A stretch of 64,000 nucleotides of DNA from Elioraea sp. (lineage in GTDB: Bacteria > Pseudomonadota > Alphaproteobacteria > Acetobacterales > Acetobacteraceae). Shown one piece after another: positions 61,757 to 64,000 of this stretch. Position numbers and translations under genes: made by a program. Location of the stretch: positions 124,001 through 188,000 of the forward strand of contig NZ_JALHPR010000004.1 in NCBI RefSeq assembly GCF_022842375.1, written 5' to 3'. The notes below the pieces were generated by a model. That model searched no databases. It saw only the letters and a list, made by a program, of their open reading frames with translations, and was not told where the DNA came from. Each line of letters begins with the position of its first letter. Position 1 is the first letter of the stretch.

Positions 61757-62680
61757 TCAGCGCAGCCTGTCCCCGTCATGCTCGCGCCCGACGCGCAGGA
61801 TCTCATTGAAGCCGAACAGCAGCAGCAGCAGGCCCATCACGCTCTGGATCGAGGCAAGCATCCGTGCTGCGGGCCCGACCGGTACAACGTCGCCGTAGCC
61901 GATGGTCGAGAGCGTGACGACGGAGAAGTAGAGCGCATCGGGAAACGACATGGCACGGCGGATGCCTGCAAAGGCGAACATCGGCTCGGCGACCGCGCCA
62001 TCGACGATCCTGTAGAGGCAGGCGAACACGATGACCAGCAGCGAATAGAAGGTCAGGAACGCCAGGGCGGGGATGATCAGGTGGCGGATCCGCACGAAAA
62101 ACGCCTCGAAGATCAGCGAGATATCGATCAGGAAGGCGACCACGTCACGCTCGGCAAATGCGACGACGACGGCGATTGCCGCCATGGCAACGAGGAAGGC
62201 GGCCTCCTCCGAGGCGCGCGAGACACCGAACTCGGGGAGCGAGAAGCTGGCCACCCCGACCAGCGCGACCGGCACGAGCCAGCGCGCCAGCCGCCCGAAA
62301 TGCGCCGCGCCTCGCATCCGCTCCGATGAGACGAGGCCGCCGATCAGCACGCGCTGTCGCCACGCTGCGCTGAGGAACGCCGCGACCGGCAGCACGAAGC
62401 CCGTATAGGAGACAAGGCGCGAGACGTTTGGAAAATTGGTCTCGCTGAAGAACACGAACAGCGTCGCGTACACGGCGAGGAAGTTCGCCAGGGCCAGCGC
62501 AAAGTGCAGGCTGCCAGGAAACAGCAGGTAGAAGAACCCCGATCCGGCGACCGCGACCGCGATTAGCAGCGCGATGAAGCCACGGTCATGGTCGCGCGCG
62601 GCAAGGCCGACGAGCAGCAGCAGGCCCGCCGTGAACATGACTGCGCGCCACCAGGCGCGGTCCATCCGCTGCGCGCGCAT
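61757..62680 (-). CDS. Potassium-channel family membrane protein (Ion_trans_2 pore)
   Basis: A 307-residue protein. Several hydrophobic helices fill residues 1-230, and a two-helix pore with the selectivity filter STIGYGDVVPVG lies at about residues 255-270. No cytoplasmic ligand-binding domain follows the pore; the chain ends soon after the last helix (LLLLLFGFNEILRVGREHDG). I take the ATG at 62680 (AAGGAGG lies about 12 bases upstream), not a TTG at 62713. The function of the long N-terminal membrane part is not recognised. Confidence 0.85.
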   Translation of the reverse strand: MRAQRMDRAWWRAVMFTAGLLLLVGLAARDHDRGFIALLIAVAVAGSGFFYLLFPGSLHFALALANFLAVYATLFVFFSETNFPNVSRLVSYTGFVLPVAAFLSAAWRQRVLIGGLVSSERMRGAAHFGRLARWLVPVALVGVASFSLPEFGVSRASEEAAFLVAMAAIAVVVAFAERDVVAFLIDISLIFEAFFVRIRHLIIPALAFLTFYSLLVIVFACLYRIVDGAVAEPMFAFAGIRRAMSFPDALYFSVVTLSTIGYGDVVPVGPAARMLASIQSVMGLLLLLFGFNEILRVGREHDGDRLR

Positions 62681-62787
62681 CCTTAGCCTGGCCCTCCTTC
62701 CGAGTCGGCTCAATCACTGCGCCCGAGTGTAGCGCCGGTGGGCGCGCACGTTCGCATTCCCGGCCCGGGGCGCTTATCTTCCATGCC

Positions 62788-64000
62788 ATGGCACCGGATA
62801 CGACACCGCTCTTGACCACGCGCGACCTTGTCACCGCGCTCGCTGCCCGCGGGGGCCACCCTGCGCTGCTCGCCGTGCGCGGCGGCGGCGGCGAGGCGAC
62901 CAGCCACGCCACGCTGGGACGCGATGCACTTGCACTTGCCGGCGCGCTTGCCGCGCGCGGGGTCGGGACCGGCGAGCGGGTGATCCTGTTCGGCGCGCCC
63001 GGGCCCGGCTGGATCACCGTCCGCCTCGCCCTCGGCGCGCTTGGCGCCGTCACGGTCGCGTTCGACGAGACGACGTCCGACGCGGAGCTTGCCGTCCTGG
63101 TTCCCGCCTCGGGCGCGCGGCTTGGTTTCGTCGATGCCACCTTCGCCCCACGGCTTGCCGCGGTCGACGCGACGCTCGTCCTGGCCACGCTCGAGGCCGC
63201 CGAGGGGTTGGCGCACTGGCACGACTGGGCGGGTGAGCCAGGCGCTCCCCTGCCCCCGATCGCGCCCGATGAGCCCACCATGCTGGTGACCACCAGCGGC
63301 ACGACGGGCAGGCCGAAGGCCTTCCTGCTGACCCACGCCAACATCCTGCACAACGTGCGCACGATTGCCGCGCAGGGCATCGTCACCCCTGCCGATCGCG
63401 CGCTGCTGCCGCTGCCGCTGCACCATGTCTATCCGCTCACCGTCGGCGTGCTGACCCCGCTGGCCATCGGCGCGACCGTGGTGCTGCCCGAGGGCGTGAC
63501 GGGCCCCCTCCTGGTCGCTGCGCTGAAGGCCGGGCAGTGCACGGTCATGGTCGCGGTGCCGCGCCTCTACGCCGCGCTGCTGGCGGGGCTGATGGGCCGC
63601 GTCGCGGCGCAGCCCCTGCCCAAGCGACTGATCTTCAATGCCCTTTTCTCGCTCTCGCTGTTCCTCCGCCGTCGCTTTGGCATCCGCATCGGCAAGCGGG
63701 TGTTCGGGTCGATCCACCGCAGCCTCGCGCCCGATCTCTGGCTCATGGCGTCGGGCGGCGCTGCGTTCGATGCCGCGACGATCTGGCCGCTCGAGGCGCT
63801 CGGCTGGCAGGTTCTGTCGGGCTGGGGGCTGGCCGAGACCGCCTCGATCCTGACCAACAACCACAAGGACCGGGCGCGCATCGGCGCCGAGGGCTTCCCT
63901 TTGCCTGGCGTTACGCTGCGTGTGTTCGAACCGAACGACAAAGGCGTGGGCGAGCTCCAGGCCAAGGGCCCGTCGGTGTTCGCGGGCTACCTCGACAACC
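62788..64000 (+). CDS. AMP-dependent acyl-CoA synthetase/ligase (C-terminus beyond window)
   Basis: The first 404 residues of an adenylate-forming enzyme, read in frame from the ATG at 62788 (MAPDTTPLLTTRDLVTALAA). The P-loop-like motif is MLVTTSGTTGRPKAFLLTH, followed by LPLPLHHVYPLTVGVLTPL, MASGGAAFDAAT and SGWGLAETASILT (the A5 motif), then GEL..KGPSVFAGYLDN. Such enzymes activate a carboxylic acid to acyl-AMP and then acyl-CoA, or load a carrier protein. It is divergent from the channel gene across about 107 bases and continues past the right edge. Confidence 0.93.
   Translation, partial: MAPDTTPLLTTRDLVTALAARGGHPALLAVRGGGGEATSHATLGRDALALAGALAARGVGTGERVILFGAPGPGWITVRLALGALGAVTVAFDETTSDAELAVLVPASGARLGFVDATFAPRLAAVDATLVLATLEAAEGLAHWHDWAGEPGAPLPPIAPDEPTMLVTTSGTTGRPKAFLLTHANILHNVRTIAAQGIVTPADRALLPLPLHHVYPLTVGVLTPLAIGATVVLPEGVTGPLLVAALKAGQCTVMVAVPRLYAALLAGLMGRVAAQPLPKRLIFNALFSLSLFLRRRFGIRIGKRVFGSIHRSLAPDLWLMASGGAAFDAATIWPLEALGWQVLSGWGLAETASILTNNHKDRARIGAEGFPLPGVTLRVFEPNDKGVGELQAKGPSVFAGYLDN

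Overview
The window is about 64 kb of very GC-rich, densely packed bacterial DNA with many ATGA, TGATG and GTGA gene overlaps. Gene content points to a free-living alphaproteobacterium of the Rhodospirillales/Acetobacteraceae type: liv-type ABC transporters, TctC and TAXI/TRAP uptake systems, CO-dehydrogenase-type maturation genes, a SufBCDSUTA operon behind an Rrf2 regulator, and PEP-CTERM proteins. The taxon is inferred from gene content only. I saw no tRNA, rRNA, CRISPR array, phage or insertion sequence.

Layout. 1-10345: two branched-chain-amino-acid-type ABC uptake sets lie back to back around one ATPase pair, together with an amidohydrolase, a GAF protein and an M24 pita-bread protein that has lost metal ligands. 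10359-14346 (minus): DUF192 protein, histone-deacetylase-like amidohydrolase, methylisocitrate-lyase-like protein, and an NhaD/citrate-type transporter with a readable promoter. 14572-20608 (plus): a molybdenum-hydroxylase maturation operon (coxG, a possible 25-residue membrane peptide, coxD, coxE, XdhC split into two genes, a molybdopterin-binding/MocA fusion, a GNAT) with no catalytic subunits in view. 20612-26469 (minus): a two-cysteine ArsR repressor with a probable self-operator, then a sugar-acid operon of three enolase-superfamily enzymes, a 2-hydroxyacid dehydrogenase and an orphan TctC protein. 26658-34224 (minus): a RutE-like nitroreductase, a DUF2798 protein and the Suf operon.

34477-38643: sbcDC. 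38729-46586: an acyl-CoA module (SDR, isovaleryl-CoA-dehydrogenase-type flavoenzyme, NDP-forming CoA ligase) converging on a TRAP/TAXI transporter with a MaoC-like dehydratase. 46747-48900: methyltransferase, ArnC/GtrB-like glycosyltransferase and ArnE-like small transporter. 48909-50891: an M10/RTX protease. 51189-53048: two tandem PEP-CTERM genes, each with an upstream element, a sigma-54-type promoter and a practically identical terminator. 53065-60016 (minus): a divergent phosphoenolpyruvate carboxylase and a four-gene dTDP-sugar operon. 60060-64000: KefB-like antiporter, potassium-channel protein, and the start of an acyl-CoA synthetase.

Most distinctive signal. The two PEP-CTERM genes look like a duplicated unit of element, -24/-12 promoter, gene and terminator, next to surface-glycan genes. 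This matches the known link between PEP-CTERM/exosortase systems, exopolysaccharide and RpoN-dependent control. The exosortase and the PrsK/PrsR pair are not in the window. The shared 23-base element and the conserved C-x13-C motif of the two exoproteins are readable details that may be undescribed.
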